A stretch of DNA of 64,000 bases, taken from Gemmatimonadota bacterium (GTDB taxonomy: Bacteria > Gemmatimonadota > Gemmatimonadetes > Gemmatimonadales > GWC2-71-9). Shown here in pieces: positions 1 through 9,520 of the stretch (position 1 is the stretch's first letter; every line of letters starts with the position of its first letter). Under the pieces are notes generated by a model, which worked only from the letters and a program-made list of their open reading frames with translations, was not told the DNA's origin and made no database searches. A program made the position numbers and the translations under genes. Location: NCBI GenBank assembly GCA_027294455.1, contig JAPULZ010000079.1, positions 1-64,000 on the forward strand. The letters are read 5' to 3'.

Positions 1-141
1 GAGATGGTGATGCCGGGGGACAACACGAAGATGGAGATCGAGCTGATCACGCCGATTGCCATGGACGAGGGCTTGCGGTTTGCGGTGCGGGAAGGTGGTC
101 GGACGGTGGGGGCCGGGGTGGTCACCAAGATTAACGAATAG
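1..141 (+). CDS. tuf: Elongation factor Tu, C-terminal end (partial)
   Basis: The window opens inside this gene. The 46 residues present match the last beta-barrel domain of EF-Tu, including the MVMPGDN segment, the [14 protein letters not shown] stretch and the VVTKI end followed by TAG. EF-Tu is the GTPase that brings aminoacyl-tRNA to the ribosome. Its position 23 bases before rpsJ is the classical str-to-S10 junction. The GTPase domain lies outside the window, so intactness cannot be judged. Confidence 0.97.
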   Translation, partial: EMVMPGDNTKMEIELITPIAMDEGLRFAVREGGRTVGAGVVTKINE

Positions 142-164
142 GGTCGGAAGGCGAATCGATACAC

Positions 165-473
165 ATGTCGGGACAGATACGAATCAGACTCAAGGCGTTC
201 GATCACATCGTGCTCGATCAAGCTGCAGCCGACATCGTACGCGCCGTGGAAAAGAGCGGGGCAAAAATTTCGGGACCGATCCCGTTGCCGACGAGGACGC
301 AACGATGGACGGTGCTGCGCAGTCCGCACGTGGACAAGAAGAGTCGCGAGCAGTTCGAGTTGAAGATTCACAAACGGCTCATCGACATCGACGATTCGCG
401 CCCACAGACAGTCGATGCGCTGACGAGGCTCGATCTGCCCGCCGGCGTCGATGTGGAGATCAAGGTCGACTAG
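165..473 (+). CDS. rpsJ: 30S ribosomal protein S10
   Basis: A 102-residue protein of normal S10 length. It starts [10 protein letters not shown] and carries the conserved GPIPLPT loop and the [11 protein letters not shown] segment. S10 sits in the head of the small subunit and doubles as the NusE antitermination factor. It is the first gene of the S10 operon proper and is followed one base after its stop by rplC, so the two are almost certainly cotranscribed with tuf upstream. Confidence 0.99.
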   Translation: MSGQIRIRLKAFDHIVLDQAAADIVRAVEKSGAKISGPIPLPTRTQRWTVLRSPHVDKKSREQFELKIHKRLIDIDDSRPQTVDALTRLDLPAGVDVEIKVD

Positions 474-474
474 C

Positions 475-1113
475 ATGAAGGCGATTATCGGACGCAAGCT
501 GGGCATGACCCGCGTATTCGACGAGGACGGCCGCGCGATCCCAGTGACGGTGATCGAAGCCGGACCGTGCCCGGTCGTCCAAGTGCGCGACGGGGAGCAT
601 GGCCAGGCGGTCCAGCTCGGATTTGGCACGAGGAAGCCGAAGCGCACCACGAAGGCGCTGAGCGGCCACGTCGGCAAGGCCGGGTTGGAAACGGCCCCGG
701 CACGACTCGAGGAGTTTGCCCTCGAAGCAGGCGACGAGGCGCCCAATCCCGGCGATACGATCACCGTGGAGATCTTCCAGAGGGGCGAGCGAGTGAAGAT
801 CACGGGGACCACCAAGGGACGGGGGTTCCAGGGTGTGGTCAAGCGCTACGGATTCCGTGGTGGTCCCGCGACGCACGGCAGCACGCGATTTCGGCGCCCC
901 GGCAGCATGGGCCCCGGCACCGATCCGTCTCGTGTCATCAAAGGCAAGAAACTGCCGGGACACATGGGCGCGGCGCGGCAGACCACCACCGGGCTCCAGG
1001 TCGTCAAGGTCGATGTCGAGCGCAACTTGCTCTACGTGCGGGGTGCGGTACCGGGGCCGAGGAGCGGGATGGTCACGGTGCGCAAACAGGGAGGAGCGAG
1101 CCGCTATGCTTAA
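475..1113 (+). CDS. rplC: 50S ribosomal protein L3
   Basis: A 212-residue L3. The ATG at 475 gives the family N-terminus MKAIIGRKLGMT; an earlier in-frame start would run into rpsJ. The conserved KGRGFQGVVKR loop and the GSTRFRRPGSMG and KGKKLPGHMG segments, which reach toward the peptidyl transferase centre, are all present. The last codons overlap the start of rplD by 8 bases, so the two are translationally coupled. Confidence 0.99.
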   Translation: MKAIIGRKLGMTRVFDEDGRAIPVTVIEAGPCPVVQVRDGEHGQAVQLGFGTRKPKRTTKALSGHVGKAGLETAPARLEEFALEAGDEAPNPGDTITVEIFQRGERVKITGTTKGRGFQGVVKRYGFRGGPATHGSTRFRRPGSMGPGTDPSRVIKGKKLPGHMGAARQTTTGLQVVKVDVERNLLYVRGAVPGPRSGMVTVRKQGGASRYA

Positions 1114-1843
1114 GGCTCATCACGTCTCGGCCACCGGCGCGAAGAAGAAGACGAAATTTTCGTTGCCGTCGGCGTTCGACGGCGCAGTCCACGAAGGCGC
1201 GCTCTATCATGCCGTCCGCGCGTACCTGAGCAACCAACGTCAGGGCACCCATTCTACCAAAACGCGTGCCCAAGTCACCGGCGGGGGAAAGAAGCCTTGG
1301 AAGCAGAAGGGCACGGGCCGGGCCCGAGCCGGCACCACGCGCGCGCCGCATTGGCGGGGAGGCGGTATCGTCTTTGGGCCGAAGCCGCGCAGCCACCACC
1401 TGGACCTGCCCCGCAAGGTCAAACGGCTGGCCAAGCAGTCGGCGTTGAACGCCCGAGCCGGAGACGATGCGCTGTACGTGATCGAGTCGGTGGAGTTCGA
1501 AGCGCCCAAGACGCGCCAGCTGGTCGACCTGTTGGCGAAGCTGGGACTGGAAGATAAGAAGGTCCTGGTGCTGACACACGAAAACCGTCCGGCGGCGTTC
1601 TTGTCGAGCCGCAACCTGCCCCGGGTCCACGTCATGCAATACGTCAACGCATCGGCCTATGAGATCTTGTGGGCCGACGCGTTGGTGGTGGAAGAAATCG
1701 CGCTGAGCGCCGAAGACCGTGAGCCGGCGGGTGTCTCCAACGCCCGCGCGAAGCGCATGGAGAAAGCCGCGGCGGCGGCGGCACCCAGACCCGCGTCCAC
1801 GAACAAGCCGCAGGCCCCGAAGAAGGAAACGCCCGATGGCTGA
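1106..1843 (+). CDS. rplD: 50S ribosomal protein L4 with an Ala/Pro/Lys-rich C-terminal tail
   Basis: A 245-residue L4, somewhat longer than the roughly 205 residues usual for the family. The ATG at 1106 overlaps the end of rplC. The long extended loop [18 protein letters not shown] is intact; in the family this reaches into the exit tunnel. The globular part ends near residue 215 and is followed by about 30 residues rich in Ala, Pro and Lys, including a run of six alanines. The tail overlaps the start of rplW by 8 bases. No S10-leader target for L4 autoregulation can be judged, because the operon start lies outside the window. Confidence 0.98.
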   Translation: MLKAHHVSATGAKKKTKFSLPSAFDGAVHEGALYHAVRAYLSNQRQGTHSTKTRAQVTGGGKKPWKQKGTGRARAGTTRAPHWRGGGIVFGPKPRSHHLDLPRKVKRLAKQSALNARAGDDALYVIESVEFEAPKTRQLVDLLAKLGLEDKKVLVLTHENRPAAFLSSRNLPRVHVMQYVNASAYEILWADALVVEEIALSAEDREPAGVSNARAKRMEKAAAAAAPRPASTNKPQAPKKETPDG

Positions 1844-2123
1844 TCGATTCCAAGCAGTGATCCGTCCCTGGGTGACCGAGAAGTCGTCGGCTGCATACGG
1901 CGCACGCAAGGAGTACACCTTCGTGTGCGACATGCAGGCCGGCAAGCGGGCCATCAAGCAGGCCATCGAAGCGATGTTCGACGTGCGCGTTACGAGCGTG
2001 CGCACGGCGATACAGCGGTCGAAACTCAAGACCATGGGCAAGACGAAGGGGCGGCGCCCCCGATGGAAGAAGGCGTTTGTGTCACTCCACGCCGACGACT
2101 CCATTGAGATCTTCGAAGGATAG
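1836..2123 (+). CDS. rplW: 50S ribosomal protein L23
   Basis: A 95-residue protein of normal L23 length. The ATG at 1836, overlapping the stop of rplD, gives [17 protein letters not shown], the usual family start. The RPRWKKAFVSL segment is the typical C-terminal strand. L23 lies at the tunnel exit and is the docking site for trigger factor and the signal recognition particle, whose RNA gene is also in this window. Confidence 0.98.
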   Translation: MADRFQAVIRPWVTEKSSAAYGARKEYTFVCDMQAGKRAIKQAIEAMFDVRVTSVRTAIQRSKLKTMGKTKGRRPRWKKAFVSLHADDSIEIFEG

Positions 2124-2129
2124 CTGAGC

Positions 2130-2969
2130 ATGGGAATTCGGAAATTTCGCCCGATTACGCCCGGCACGCGCCGCCGCTCCGTTTCCGATTTTGCGGAGGT
2201 GACGCGAAGCACGCCGGAGAAGTCGCTCCTGGAGCCCCTCAGCAAGTCGGGGGGACGGAACAATCACGGGCACCTCACGATGCGCCACCGGGGTGGCGGC
2301 CACAAGCGTCGCTATCGCCGGATCGATTTCAAGCGCAAGAAGTTCGGCATTCCGGCACGTGTTGCGCAGATCGAATACGATCCGAATCGTACGGCCCGCA
2401 TTGCGTTGTTGGTGTACGCCGATGGCGAGAAGCGTTACATCGTCCATCCCAACGGATTGCGGGTTGGTGAAACGGTGGTGTCGGGGCCCGGCAGCGATAT
2501 CCGCACCGGCAATGCATTGCCGCTGGCGGAGATACCGCTCGGCACCGCGGTGCACTGCATCGAGTTCAAGGCCGGGAAGGGCGCGCAAATTTGTCGGTCC
2601 GCGGGTACGTCGGCCCAGGTCATGGCGAAGGAAGGACCGTATGTGACGCTCAGGTTGCGCAGCGGCGAAGTCCGCATGGTGCGGGGGGAATGTTCGGCCA
2701 CGATCGGTGAGGTGGGGAACACCGATCACGAATTGTTGCGGGTCGGCAAGGCCGGTAAGACGCGCTGGCTCGGGCGGCGCCCCATCGTGCGCGGCGTGGC
2801 GATGAATCCCGTCGATCACCCGCTCGGTGGCGGCGAGGGCCGGACCTCCGGCGGTCGCCATCCGGTGTCCCCATGGGGCAAGCCCGAGGGCCGCAAGACG
2901 CGGCACAAGAAGAAGGCGAGTACCAAGCTCATCGTGCGCGGCCGCAAGCGCGGCAAGGCCACCAAATAG
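2130..2969 (+). CDS. rplB: 50S ribosomal protein L2
   Basis: A full-length 279-residue L2. It has the [18 protein letters not shown] segment, the RNA-binding core, and the C-terminal [16 protein letters not shown] motif that contains the histidine important for peptidyl transfer in the family. The basic end RGRKRGKA is also typical. It lies 6 bases after rplW. Confidence 0.99.
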   Translation: MGIRKFRPITPGTRRRSVSDFAEVTRSTPEKSLLEPLSKSGGRNNHGHLTMRHRGGGHKRRYRRIDFKRKKFGIPARVAQIEYDPNRTARIALLVYADGEKRYIVHPNGLRVGETVVSGPGSDIRTGNALPLAEIPLGTAVHCIEFKAGKGAQICRSAGTSAQVMAKEGPYVTLRLRSGEVRMVRGECSATIGEVGNTDHELLRVGKAGKTRWLGRRPIVRGVAMNPVDHPLGGGEGRTSGGRHPVSPWGKPEGRKTRHKKKASTKLIVRGRKRGKATK

Positions 2970-2988
2970 CGTAGCGAGGAAGGATAGG

Positions 2989-3276
2989 ATGCCGAGAAGT
3001 GTCAAGAAGGGGCCTTACATCGATCCCCCGCTGTTCAAGAAAATTCAGGAACTCAACGATCAGAACGAGAAGCGGGTGTTCAAGACGTGGTCGCGCGGTT
3101 CAACCATCACGCCGGAGTTCGTCGGCCATACGATCGCTGTGCACAACGGGAACAAGTTCATTCCCGTGTACGTGAGCGAAAACATGGTGGGCCACAAGCT
3201 CGGCGAGTTCGCCCCGACTCGTTTGTTCCGCGGCCATTCGGGCACCAGGGCCGACAAGAAGACGGGAGGCAGGTAA
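2989..3276 (+). CDS. rpsS: 30S ribosomal protein S19
   Basis: A 95-residue S19. The ATG at 2989, preceded by an AGGAAGGA ribosome binding site, gives [12 protein letters not shown]. The conserved [21 protein letters not shown] and KLGEFAPTR segments identify it. S19 is in the head of the 30S subunit with S13, whose gene (rpsM) is not in this window. Confidence 0.98.
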   Translation: MPRSVKKGPYIDPPLFKKIQELNDQNEKRVFKTWSRGSTITPEFVGHTIAVHNGNKFIPVYVSENMVGHKLGEFAPTRLFRGHSGTRADKKTGGR

Positions 3277-3279
3277 GCC

Positions 3280-3636
3280 ATGGCGCCACGAGCGATTCAG
3301 CGAGGCATTCGTCAATCGGCGCGCAAGGTTCGGCTCGTGGTCGACACCATTCGCGGTAAAGGCGTCAACGAGGCCTACGCCGTCTTGCGTTTTTCGAAGA
3401 AGCGCGCCGCTCGGCAGATCGAGAAAGTGCTGCGATCCGCTGTGGCCAATGCGGAACAGGACGCGCAGCGGGAAAACCAATCTATCGATGTCGACCAGCT
3501 GTACGTTTCATACGCGATCGCCAACGAGGGCGAGACCCTATGGCGGTGGCGTCCCGCCGCGTACGGACGGGCGGTGCCGATCCGCAAGCGGATGAGCGCC
3601 GTCGAGATCCACGTTGCGCCAAAGGAGGGCATGTAG
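3280..3636 (+). CDS. rplV: 50S ribosomal protein L22
   Basis: A 118-residue L22. It has the family pattern [16 protein letters not shown] near the N-terminus and ends with the beta-hairpin region [12 protein letters not shown] that lines the exit tunnel. That loop is the usual site of macrolide-resistance changes; nothing in it looks disrupted. Its TAG stop shares a base with the GTG start of rpsC. Confidence 0.98.
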   Translation: MAPRAIQRGIRQSARKVRLVVDTIRGKGVNEAYAVLRFSKKRAARQIEKVLRSAVANAEQDAQRENQSIDVDQLYVSYAIANEGETLWRWRPAAYGRAVPIRKRMSAVEIHVAPKEGM

Positions 3637-4295
3637 TGGGTCAGAAAACCCATCCTTACGGTTTCCGGCTCGGGTTCATCAAGCCGTGGCGGTCGCGCTG
3701 GTACGCGCGCCATGACTTTGCGGATCTCTTGCAGGAAGATGATTTGATTCGGAAGTATCTCGGAACGCGCCTCGCGCACGCGGCCGTGGCCGACGTGCAT
3801 ATCGAACGCCGTCCCGGCAAGGCGACGGTCACGATTTTCACCGGCCGGCCCGGCGTCGTGATTGGCAAGCGGGGCGCCGAGGTGGACAAGCTCCGCGATG
3901 AGCTGGCGCAGCTGACCGACAAGGAAGTCGGCATCAACGTGGAAGAGATCAAGCGTCCGGAGCTGAGCGCCCAGCTCGTGGCGAACAACGTCGCCTATCA
4001 GCTGACTCAGCGCGTCTCGTTCCGGCGAGCGCTCAAGCGTGCGGTTCAGAATACCATGCGCATGGGCGCGCAGGGTATCAAGATCAAGGCCGGTGGGCGG
4101 CTCGGTGGTGCGGAGATCGCCCGGGTGGAGGGATATCACGAAGGCCGTGTCCCCCTGCACACCCTGCGCGCGGACATAGATTATGGCACGGCGACGGCCA
4201 AGACGACCTACGGTACCATCGGTGTCAAGGTGTGGATTTTCAGCGGTGAGATCGTAGAAGATCGTCGTGGTCGAACCTACAGCACGGGAGCATAG
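3636..4295 (+). CDS. rpsC: 30S ribosomal protein S3
   Basis: A 219-residue S3. I chose the GTG at 3636, overlapping the rplV stop, because it gives the invariant start [12 protein letters not shown]. The KH domain motif [18 protein letters not shown] and the C-terminal [10 protein letters not shown] segment are intact. S3 forms part of the mRNA entry channel. GGAGGG lies just upstream of the start. Confidence 0.98.
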   Translation: MGQKTHPYGFRLGFIKPWRSRWYARHDFADLLQEDDLIRKYLGTRLAHAAVADVHIERRPGKATVTIFTGRPGVVIGKRGAEVDKLRDELAQLTDKEVGINVEEIKRPELSAQLVANNVAYQLTQRVSFRRALKRAVQNTMRMGAQGIKIKAGGRLGGAEIARVEGYHEGRVPLHTLRADIDYGTATAKTTYGTIGVKVWIFSGEIVEDRRGRTYSTGA

Positions 4296-4297
4296 CG

Positions 4298-4711
4298 GTG
4301 CTTGCGCCGAAGCGAGTCAAGTATCGTAAACGGATGAAGGGTCGCAGTCGCGGACTGGCCACCCGGGGAAATTCCGTGGCCTTTGGGCAGTACGGATTGA
4401 TGACGCTGGATCCGGGGTGGATCACGAGCCGGCAGATCGAGGCGGCCCGGGTCGCCTTGACGCGGCACATGAAGCGCGGTGGCAAGGTATGGATCCGGCT
4501 GTTTCCCGACAAGCCGATCACGAAGAAGCCGGCCGAGACGCGCATGGGCAAGGGAAAAGGCAATCCGGAGCATTGGGTGGCCGTCGTGCGGCCCGGCCGC
4601 ATCATGTTCGAATCGGAAGGTGTTCCCGAGGCGGTGGCGCGGCGCGCGTTCGATCTGGCGTCGGCGAAGTTGCCGGTCCGCACCCGATTCATCATTCGCG
4701 AGGATATGTAG
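4298..4711 (+). CDS. rplP: 50S ribosomal protein L16
   Basis: A 137-residue L16 with a GTG start two bases after rpsC. Family signatures are [13 protein letters not shown] at the start, then [28 protein letters not shown] spacing (here [16 protein letters not shown]), and the C-terminal [10 protein letters not shown]16 organises the A-site tRNA region of the large subunit. Confidence 0.98.
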   Translation: MLAPKRVKYRKRMKGRSRGLATRGNSVAFGQYGLMTLDPGWITSRQIEAARVALTRHMKRGGKVWIRLFPDKPITKKPAETRMGKGKGNPEHWVAVVRPGRIMFESEGVPEAVARRAFDLASAKLPVRTRFIIREDM

Positions 4712-4713
4712 CC

Positions 4714-4941
4714 ATGTCGCTCAAGGATCTGGAGAAGAAGGCCGTCGGCATGGAGCATCTGCGCGAGCTGAAGGACGAGGAGCTGGCCGCCGAGCTGGAG
4801 CGATTGCGGGAGGCCCGGTTCCGATTGACGTTTCGATCGGCGACGGAGGACGCGACAGGTGGAAACCCGATGATCTTCCGGACCATCCGCCGCAATATCG
4901 CGCGGATGAAGACGGTGTTGCGTGAGAGGAAGTCGGCATGA
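4714..4941 (+). CDS. rpmC: 50S ribosomal protein L29
   Basis: A 75-residue L29, slightly longer than the usual 60-70. It is almost wholly helical, with [19 protein letters not shown] and the conserved [15 protein letters not shown] end. The ATG is two bases after the rplP stop, and its own stop overlaps the ATG of rpsQ by 4 bases. Confidence 0.97.
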   Translation: MSLKDLEKKAVGMEHLRELKDEELAAELERLREARFRLTFRSATEDATGGNPMIFRTIRRNIARMKTVLRERKSA

Positions 4942-5204
4942 GCGATCAAGGGAAGGCCCGACCGCGGCGCAAGGTTCGGGTGGGGGTCGTGGTGAGCGAC
5001 AAGATGACGAACACGGTGACCGTGCAGTTGGAGCGGCAGCTTGCGCATCCGTTGTACGGGAAGCAGGTGCGGCTGACCAAGCGCGTCAAAGCGCACGATG
5101 TGCAAGGTGCCAAAGTGGGTGACACCGTCCAGATCGTTGAGACGAGGCCGCTTTCAAAGACCAAGCGTTGGCGTGTTGCCGAGATCACTCGGCGCGCCGA
5201 GTAG
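4938..5204 (+). CDS. rpsQ: 30S ribosomal protein S17
   Basis: An 88-residue S17 with the family core [19 protein letters not shown], the HPLYGKQV segment and the C-terminal [17 protein letters not shown] strand. It binds 16S rRNA early in assembly. The ATGA overlap with rpmC indicates translational coupling. Confidence 0.98.
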   Translation: MSDQGKARPRRKVRVGVVVSDKMTNTVTVQLERQLAHPLYGKQVRLTKRVKAHDVQGAKVGDTVQIVETRPLSKTKRWRVAEITRRAE

Positions 5205-5215
5205 GCGGGGGAGAC

Positions 5216-5584
5216 GTGGTTCAACAGGAATCAATACTCAAGATTGCCGACAACACAGGTGCGCGAAAAGCGCTGGTGATTCGGGTGCTCGGTGGCAGTG
5301 GGCGGCGGTACGCGGGGTTGGGTGATATCGTCGTGGTCGCCATCAAGGATGCCCTGCCGACGGGCCAGGTGAAGAAGGGCGAGGTGGCCAAGGCCGTCAT
5401 CGTGCGCACCGTAAAAGAAACCCGGCGGCGGGACGGTAGCTATATCCGTTTCGATGATAATGCCGCGGTGTTGATCAACGATGCTCGCGAACCCCGCGGG
5501 ACCCGCATTTTCGGCCCGGTGGGCCGCGAGCTGCGCGAAAAGCGATTCATGAAGATCGTTTCGCTTGCTCCGGAGGTGTTGTAG
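5216..5584 (+). CDS. rplN: 50S ribosomal protein L14
   Basis: A 122-residue L14, the canonical length. The GTG at 5216, preceded by GGGGGAG, gives [19 protein letters not shown], matching the family start (MIQQES...), so longer upstream options are rejected. The conserved [21 protein letters not shown] segment is present. L14 takes part in the main intersubunit bridge. Confidence 0.98.
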   Translation: MVQQESILKIADNTGARKALVIRVLGGSGRRYAGLGDIVVVAIKDALPTGQVKKGEVAKAVIVRTVKETRRRDGSYIRFDDNAAVLINDAREPRGTRIFGPVGRELREKRFMKIVSLAPEVL

Positions 5585-5587
5585 GTC

Positions 5588-5968
5588 ATGAGGCGACTGG
5601 TACACCGAAAATCCAAACGCACGCGCAACGGCCCAGTGCTGCACTACATGATGGATATCACTCGGGGCGACGTTGTGCGTGTCGTGTCGGGCGATGACAA
5701 GGGCAAGGAAGGCCGCGTGGTCCGCGTCGATCGCAAGCGGCGGCGCGTGGCGGTTGAAGGCGTGAAGATCGTGAAGCGCCACAAGAAGGCGCGATCGGAA
5801 GGCGAAGAGAGCGCCATCATCGAGTTTCCGGCGTTGATCGATGCATCCAACGTGATGCTGATCGATCCGAAATCAGGAGAGCCGACGCGCATTCGCCACA
5901 AACGAGACAAAGATGGCGTCGCCGAGCGCATTAGCGTAAAGTCAGGTCAGGCGATTTCGAGAGCGTGA
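5588..5968 (+). CDS. rplX: 50S ribosomal protein L24
   Basis: A 126-residue L24. The KOW motif is clear at residues 27-52 ([20 protein letters not shown]). About 20 residues precede the usual start of the domain and are basic ([15 protein letters not shown]), a modest N-terminal extension. A possible shorter start is the ATG pair MMDITRG at residues 21-22, but the ATG at 5588 sits correctly after rplN. L24 initiates large-subunit assembly. Confidence 0.96.
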   Translation: MRRLVHRKSKRTRNGPVLHYMMDITRGDVVRVVSGDDKGKEGRVVRVDRKRRRVAVEGVKIVKRHKKARSEGEESAIIEFPALIDASNVMLIDPKSGEPTRIRHKRDKDGVAERISVKSGQAISRA

Positions 5969-5970
5969 AC

Positions 5971-6606
5971 ATGGCAAAACAAGACGAGAAACAGGGCAAA
6001 TCCAAGAAGGCCGAGGGCAACGGCAAGGCGCCGAGCGCGCCGGCGCCCACCCCGCGGCTGCTCGAGCGGTACATGACGGTGGCGCGTCAGAAGCTGATGC
6101 AAGAGTTCCAGCTCACGAACGTGCATCAGGCGCCGACGCTCGAGAAAATCGTATTGAACGTCGGCATGGGGGAAGCCCCGAAGAACGCCAAGTTGCTGGA
6201 CGCAGCGGTTGCTGAGCTGGCGGCCATCACCGGGCAACGGCCGGTCATCACCCGTGCGAAAAAGGCGATCTCGAATTTCTCCCTCCGGGCGGGAATGGCG
6301 ATTGGCACGTCGGTCACGCTCCGGCGCGCACGGATGTGGGAATTTCTCGATCGATTCGTGAGCCTCTCGATACCAAGAATTCGAGATTTCCGCGGCCTGC
6401 CCAGCAAGTCGTTTGACGGGCGTGGGAACTACACCGTCGGCATCAAGGAACAGATGGTGTTCCCAGAGGTCGACTACGACCGCATCGAGAAAATTCACGG
6501 AATGGATATCACGTTCGTGACGTCGGCCGATCGGGACGACATTGCGAAGGCGTTGCTGCGTGAACTGGGTATGCCGTTCCAGGGCGACGTGCCCGTGATC
6601 ATCTGA
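5971..6606 (+). CDS. rplE: 50S ribosomal protein L5 with a basic N-terminal extension
   Basis: A 211-residue L5, about 30 residues longer than the usual 180. The extra part is N-terminal and rich in Lys, Gly, Ala and Pro. The family core then begins at about residue 30 with [20 protein letters not shown] and carries [12 protein letters not shown] and the [16 protein letters not shown] loop that touches P-site tRNA. A GTG six bases earlier is also in frame; the ATG at 5971 is preferred. Confidence 0.97.
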   Translation: MAKQDEKQGKSKKAEGNGKAPSAPAPTPRLLERYMTVARQKLMQEFQLTNVHQAPTLEKIVLNVGMGEAPKNAKLLDAAVAELAAITGQRPVITRAKKAISNFSLRAGMAIGTSVTLRRARMWEFLDRFVSLSIPRIRDFRGLPSKSFDGRGNYTVGIKEQMVFPEVDYDRIEKIHGMDITFVTSADRDDIAKALLRELGMPFQGDVPVII

Positions 6607-6617
6607 CGGAGAGACAC

Positions 6618-6803
6618 ATGGCTAGAAAGTGTTTGGTCGTAAAGGCAGGTCGAAAACCCAAGTTTGGTGTGAGGCGATATAGCCGCTGCAACCGGTGCGG
6701 CCGGGCGCGGGGCTTTCTTCGGAAATTCGGCTTGTGTCGGATTTGCTTCAGACAATCAGCGCTCTTGGGAGAGGTCCCAGGCGTTCGCAAGGCCAGCTGG
6801 TAA
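6618..6803 (+). CDS. rpsN: 30S ribosomal protein S14, zinc-binding type
   Basis: A 61-residue S14 of the short type-Z form. It has the zinc ligands as two CxxC pairs, CNRC at residues 24-27 and CRIC at 40-43, within [13 protein letters not shown] and FGLCRICFR. The long C-minus form would be around 100 residues. It contributes to the 30S head. The neighbours rplE and rpsH are the normal spc-operon ones. Confidence 0.98.
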   Translation: MARKCLVVKAGRKPKFGVRRYSRCNRCGRARGFLRKFGLCRICFRQSALLGEVPGVRKASW

Positions 6804-6808
6804 CGCAC

Positions 6809-7198
6809 ATGAATGATCCGGTAGCGGATATGTTGACACGGATCCGGAATGCCGGCCGAGCAGGACATCGGCGGATCGACATTCCGGTCTCGAAGTTCAA
6901 GACGGAAATCGCACGGTTGCTGCGCGACCATCACTTCATCCAGGACTTCAAGGTGCTGGACGACGGTGCGCACGGCAAACTCCGGGTGTATCTGAAGTTT
7001 CATGGCGATGCGCCGGTCATCAAGGAGATCCAACGGGTCTCCACGCCCGGGCTGCGTCGGTATGTGAAGGCGCGTGCCATCCCACGGGTGAAGAACGGGC
7101 TGGGGATGGCGATCCTGTCTACCCCTCGCGGTATCATGAGTGATGGCGAGGCGCGGCGTCAACGCGTGGGCGGCGAGTACGTCGCGATGGTCTGGTAG
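6809..7198 (+). CDS. rpsH: 30S ribosomal protein S8
   Basis: A 129-residue S8. The ATG at 6809 gives MNDPVADMLTRIRNA, the family start. The C-terminal region has the diagnostic LSTPRGIMSDGEARRQRVGGE. S8 is a central-domain assembly protein and, in enterobacteria, the repressor of the spc operon; whether it plays that part here cannot be read from the sequence. Confidence 0.98.
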   Translation: MNDPVADMLTRIRNAGRAGHRRIDIPVSKFKTEIARLLRDHHFIQDFKVLDDGAHGKLRVYLKFHGDAPVIKEIQRVSTPGLRRYVKARAIPRVKNGLGMAILSTPRGIMSDGEARRQRVGGEYVAMVW

Positions 7199-7206
7199 GA
7201 GGACCG

Positions 7207-7749
7207 ATGTCTCGAATCGGCAAGAAACCCATTGTGGTTCCCGAGGGCGTGACGGTCGTGTTGCGGGAGAGTTTCGTCACGGTCAAGGGCCCCAAGGGTG
7301 AACTGTCCCGGTCGCTGCCATCGGAGATGGCGGTTTCGATGGAAGACGGGACCGTGACCGTGACGCGGCCCTCGGACGTAGGCCGGCACCGCGCGCTACA
7401 CGGGCTCACCCGCACCCTGGTCAACAACATGGTGGAAGGTGTCACGAAAGGCTTCATCAAGAAATTGGAAATCCGGGGCGTGGGGTACAAGGCGGAGGAA
7501 ACGGCGCAAGGCGCCCGGCTGGTGGTGGGCTACTCCCATACGGTGGATTTCATCGCGCCCCAAGGGGTCAAGATCTCGGTGGAGGGCGGTACGACGGTGA
7601 CCGTGGAGGGGATCGACAAGGAGAAGGTTGGCCAGGCGGCCGCCGACATTCGGAAGATCCGCCCCCCCGAGCCCTACAAGGGCAAGGGGATCCGCTACGT
7701 GGGTGAACACGTGCGGAGGAAGGCGGGCAAAACGGGAGCCAAGGCATGA
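7207..7749 (+). CDS. rplF: 50S ribosomal protein L6
   Basis: A 180-residue L6 with two related half-domains. The N-terminus [15 protein letters not shown] and the C-terminal signature [17 protein letters not shown] are both classical. AGGAGG precedes the start. The TGA stop overlaps the ATG of rplR by 4 bases. Confidence 0.98.
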   Translation: MSRIGKKPIVVPEGVTVVLRESFVTVKGPKGELSRSLPSEMAVSMEDGTVTVTRPSDVGRHRALHGLTRTLVNNMVEGVTKGFIKKLEIRGVGYKAEETAQGARLVVGYSHTVDFIAPQGVKISVEGGTTVTVEGIDKEKVGQAAADIRKIRPPEPYKGKGIRYVGEHVRRKAGKTGAKA

Positions 7750-8117
7750 GGGCGATACATCAGCCAAAGACGAAGGCCGAGCGGCGGCATCGCCGTCACG
7801 TCCGGATCCGCCGGAAAATTCGGGGGACGGCAGAGCGGCCACGCCTCGCGGTCTTTCGATCCTCGAAGCACGTTTTTGCGCAGATCATCGACGACGACAA
7901 GGGCCATACCATCGTCGGCGTCTCGGATCAAGCGAAGGGCGTGAAGAGCGAGAAGAGCGGGAAAGTTGCCGCGAGCTTTGCAGTCGGAAAGCTGCTCGGG
8001 GAACTGGCGGTGGCGGCAGGAGTGAAGAAAGTGGTGTTCGACCGTGGAGGGTACCCGTACCACGGAAGAGTGAAAGGCCTGGCGGACGGCGCCCGCAAGG
8101 GCGGACTGGAGTTCTAG
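7746..8117 (+). CDS. rplR: 50S ribosomal protein L18
   Basis: A 123-residue L18, which carries 5S rRNA into the large subunit. It has the basic N-terminus [15 protein letters not shown], the [21 protein letters not shown] core, and the C-terminal [20 protein letters not shown] signature with the normal GLEF end. Confidence 0.98.
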   Translation: MRAIHQPKTKAERRHRRHVRIRRKIRGTAERPRLAVFRSSKHVFAQIIDDDKGHTIVGVSDQAKGVKSEKSGKVAASFAVGKLLGELAVAAGVKKVVFDRGGYPYHGRVKGLADGARKGGLEF

Positions 8118-8121
8118 GAGC

Positions 8122-8697
8122 ATGGCGCAAGAGAGACAACGAGGAGGCCAACGCGGCCGCCCGAGGCAGGAGCGCGAGTCGGAGTTCATCGAGAACGTCA
8201 TTGCCATCAACCGTGTGGCGAAGGTGGTCAAGGGTGGCCGGCGATTCTCCTTCACCGCCCTGGCGGCGGTGGGAGATGGAGCGGGCAGCGTGGGCGTCGC
8301 CACGGGGAAGGCGAACGAGGTAGCGGAAGCGGTGCGGAAGGCGGTCGATGCCGCCCGCCGCAACATGAGTGAGGTTCCGCGGGAAGGCACCACCATTCCC
8401 CATAAGATCATCGGTCGCTTTGGTGCAGGGCGCGTGTTGCTCAAGCCCGCCTCGTCGGGAACCGGGGTGATTGCCGGCGGGCCCGTCCGCTCCGTCCTGG
8501 AATGCGCCGGGATCAGCGACATCCTCACCAAGTGCCTCGGGTCGCACAATCCGGTCAATATGGTCAGTGCGACCATGGACGGCCTCCACTCGCTCATGAC
8601 GCCGAACGAGGTGGCGCGTCGCCGTGGTATCCAGGTATCCGAGCTGGATTACCATCCGCGGCAACGGCGGGTGGAGGAAGAGACTCATGCCCGCTAA
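8122..8697 (+). CDS. rpsE: 30S ribosomal protein S5
   Basis: A 191-residue S5. The first 25 residues are Arg/Gln/Gly-rich. The double-stranded RNA-binding domain follows ([20 protein letters not shown]), then the conserved [19 protein letters not shown] helix and the C-terminal [26 protein letters not shown] region. S5 is central to decoding fidelity and mRNA entry. Its 3' end overlaps rpmD by 11 bases. Confidence 0.98.
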   Translation: MAQERQRGGQRGRPRQERESEFIENVIAINRVAKVVKGGRRFSFTALAAVGDGAGSVGVATGKANEVAEAVRKAVDAARRNMSEVPREGTTIPHKIIGRFGAGRVLLKPASSGTGVIAGGPVRSVLECAGISDILTKCLGSHNPVNMVSATMDGLHSLMTPNEVARRRGIQVSELDYHPRQRRVEEETHAR

Positions 8698-9055
8698 GTC
8701 CACTGGGAGTGCCAAGAAGACCACTGCCAAGAAGGCCGCCAAGAAGAAGACCACGGCCACGGCCACCAAGAAGGCTGCTCCGAAATCCGCCGCGAAGCCG
8801 GTCACCAAGACGACCAAGCCGGCTGCGCCCAAGGCGAGGCCGGCTAAGCAGCCGGCGGCAGCGAAGTCTTCGGGACAACGGGTGCGGGTGCGCCAGACGC
8901 GCTCGGGAATCGGCCGCCGGCGGGATTTTCGGCGGACTCTGGAGGCGTTGGGAATCAAACACCACCAGGGTGAAGTGGTGGTGACGCGGAATCCCGCGAT
9001 CGACGGCATGCTGTACAAGGTCCGGCATTTGATCAGCGTGACTCCGGAGGAGTAG
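8687..9055 (+). CDS. rpmD: 50S ribosomal protein L30 fused to a histone-H1-like Lys/Ala-rich N-terminal tail
   Basis: A 122-residue protein, twice the normal L30 length. The last 60 residues are L30: [26 protein letters not shown], then [18 protein letters not shown] and KVRHLISV. The first 60 residues consist almost only of Lys, Ala, Thr and Pro in repeats such as [13 protein letters not shown] and [12 protein letters not shown], resembling histone H1 tails. The ATG at 8687 overlaps the end of rpsE, and no internal ATG or GTG would give a bare L30, so the tail is probably translated. The role of the tail is unknown: rRNA or DNA contact is conceivable. Confidence 0.93.
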   Translation: MPAKSTGSAKKTTAKKAAKKKTTATATKKAAPKSAAKPVTKTTKPAAPKARPAKQPAAAKSSGQRVRVRQTRSGIGRRRDFRRTLEALGIKHHQGEVVVTRNPAIDGMLYKVRHLISVTPEE

Positions 9056-9061
9056 GACACC

Positions 9062-9517
9062 ATGGCAAAAGACCAACGGCCCTTGGGGCTTCACAATCTC
9101 CCCGCGCCACGCGGCGCTACCTCCACCCCGAAGCGCAAGGGGCGTGGACCGGGGAGTGGGCTTGGCAAGACCGCGGGCCGCGGCCAGAAGGGCCAGCGCT
9201 CCCGTGCCGGAGGCAACGTGCGCCCCGGGTTCGAGGGCGGCCAGATGCCACTCATCCGCCGGGTCCCCAAGCGTGGTTTCTGGAACCGGTCGCGCGTGCG
9301 ATATCAGGTTGTCAACGTGCGGGACCTCGGCCGGGTGAAAGGCGACGAGGTGACGCCCGCCACGCTCATCGAGTGCGCCCTGATCGCCAAGTCCGGCCAG
9401 TCGGTCAAGATCCTCGGTTTCGGCGAGGCCGAGCGGGCATTCTCGGTGAGGGGGTGCGCACTCTCCAAGACCGCCCGAGAGAAAATCGAGGGCTCGGGCG
9501 GCCGGGTCGAGGCGTAG
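9062..9517 (+). CDS. rplO: 50S ribosomal protein L15
   Basis: A 151-residue L15. The N-terminal Gly/Lys/Arg-rich arm (KRKGRGPGSGLGKTAGRGQKG) and the FEGGQMPLIRRVPKRGF segment are the family signatures; the C-terminal half carries the VKILGFGE strand. It is the last ribosomal protein gene before secY, as in most spc operons. Confidence 0.98.
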   Translation: MAKDQRPLGLHNLPAPRGATSTPKRKGRGPGSGLGKTAGRGQKGQRSRAGGNVRPGFEGGQMPLIRRVPKRGFWNRSRVRYQVVNVRDLGRVKGDEVTPATLIECALIAKSGQSVKILGFGEAERAFSVRGCALSKTAREKIEGSGGRVEA

Positions 9518-9520
9518 CAT

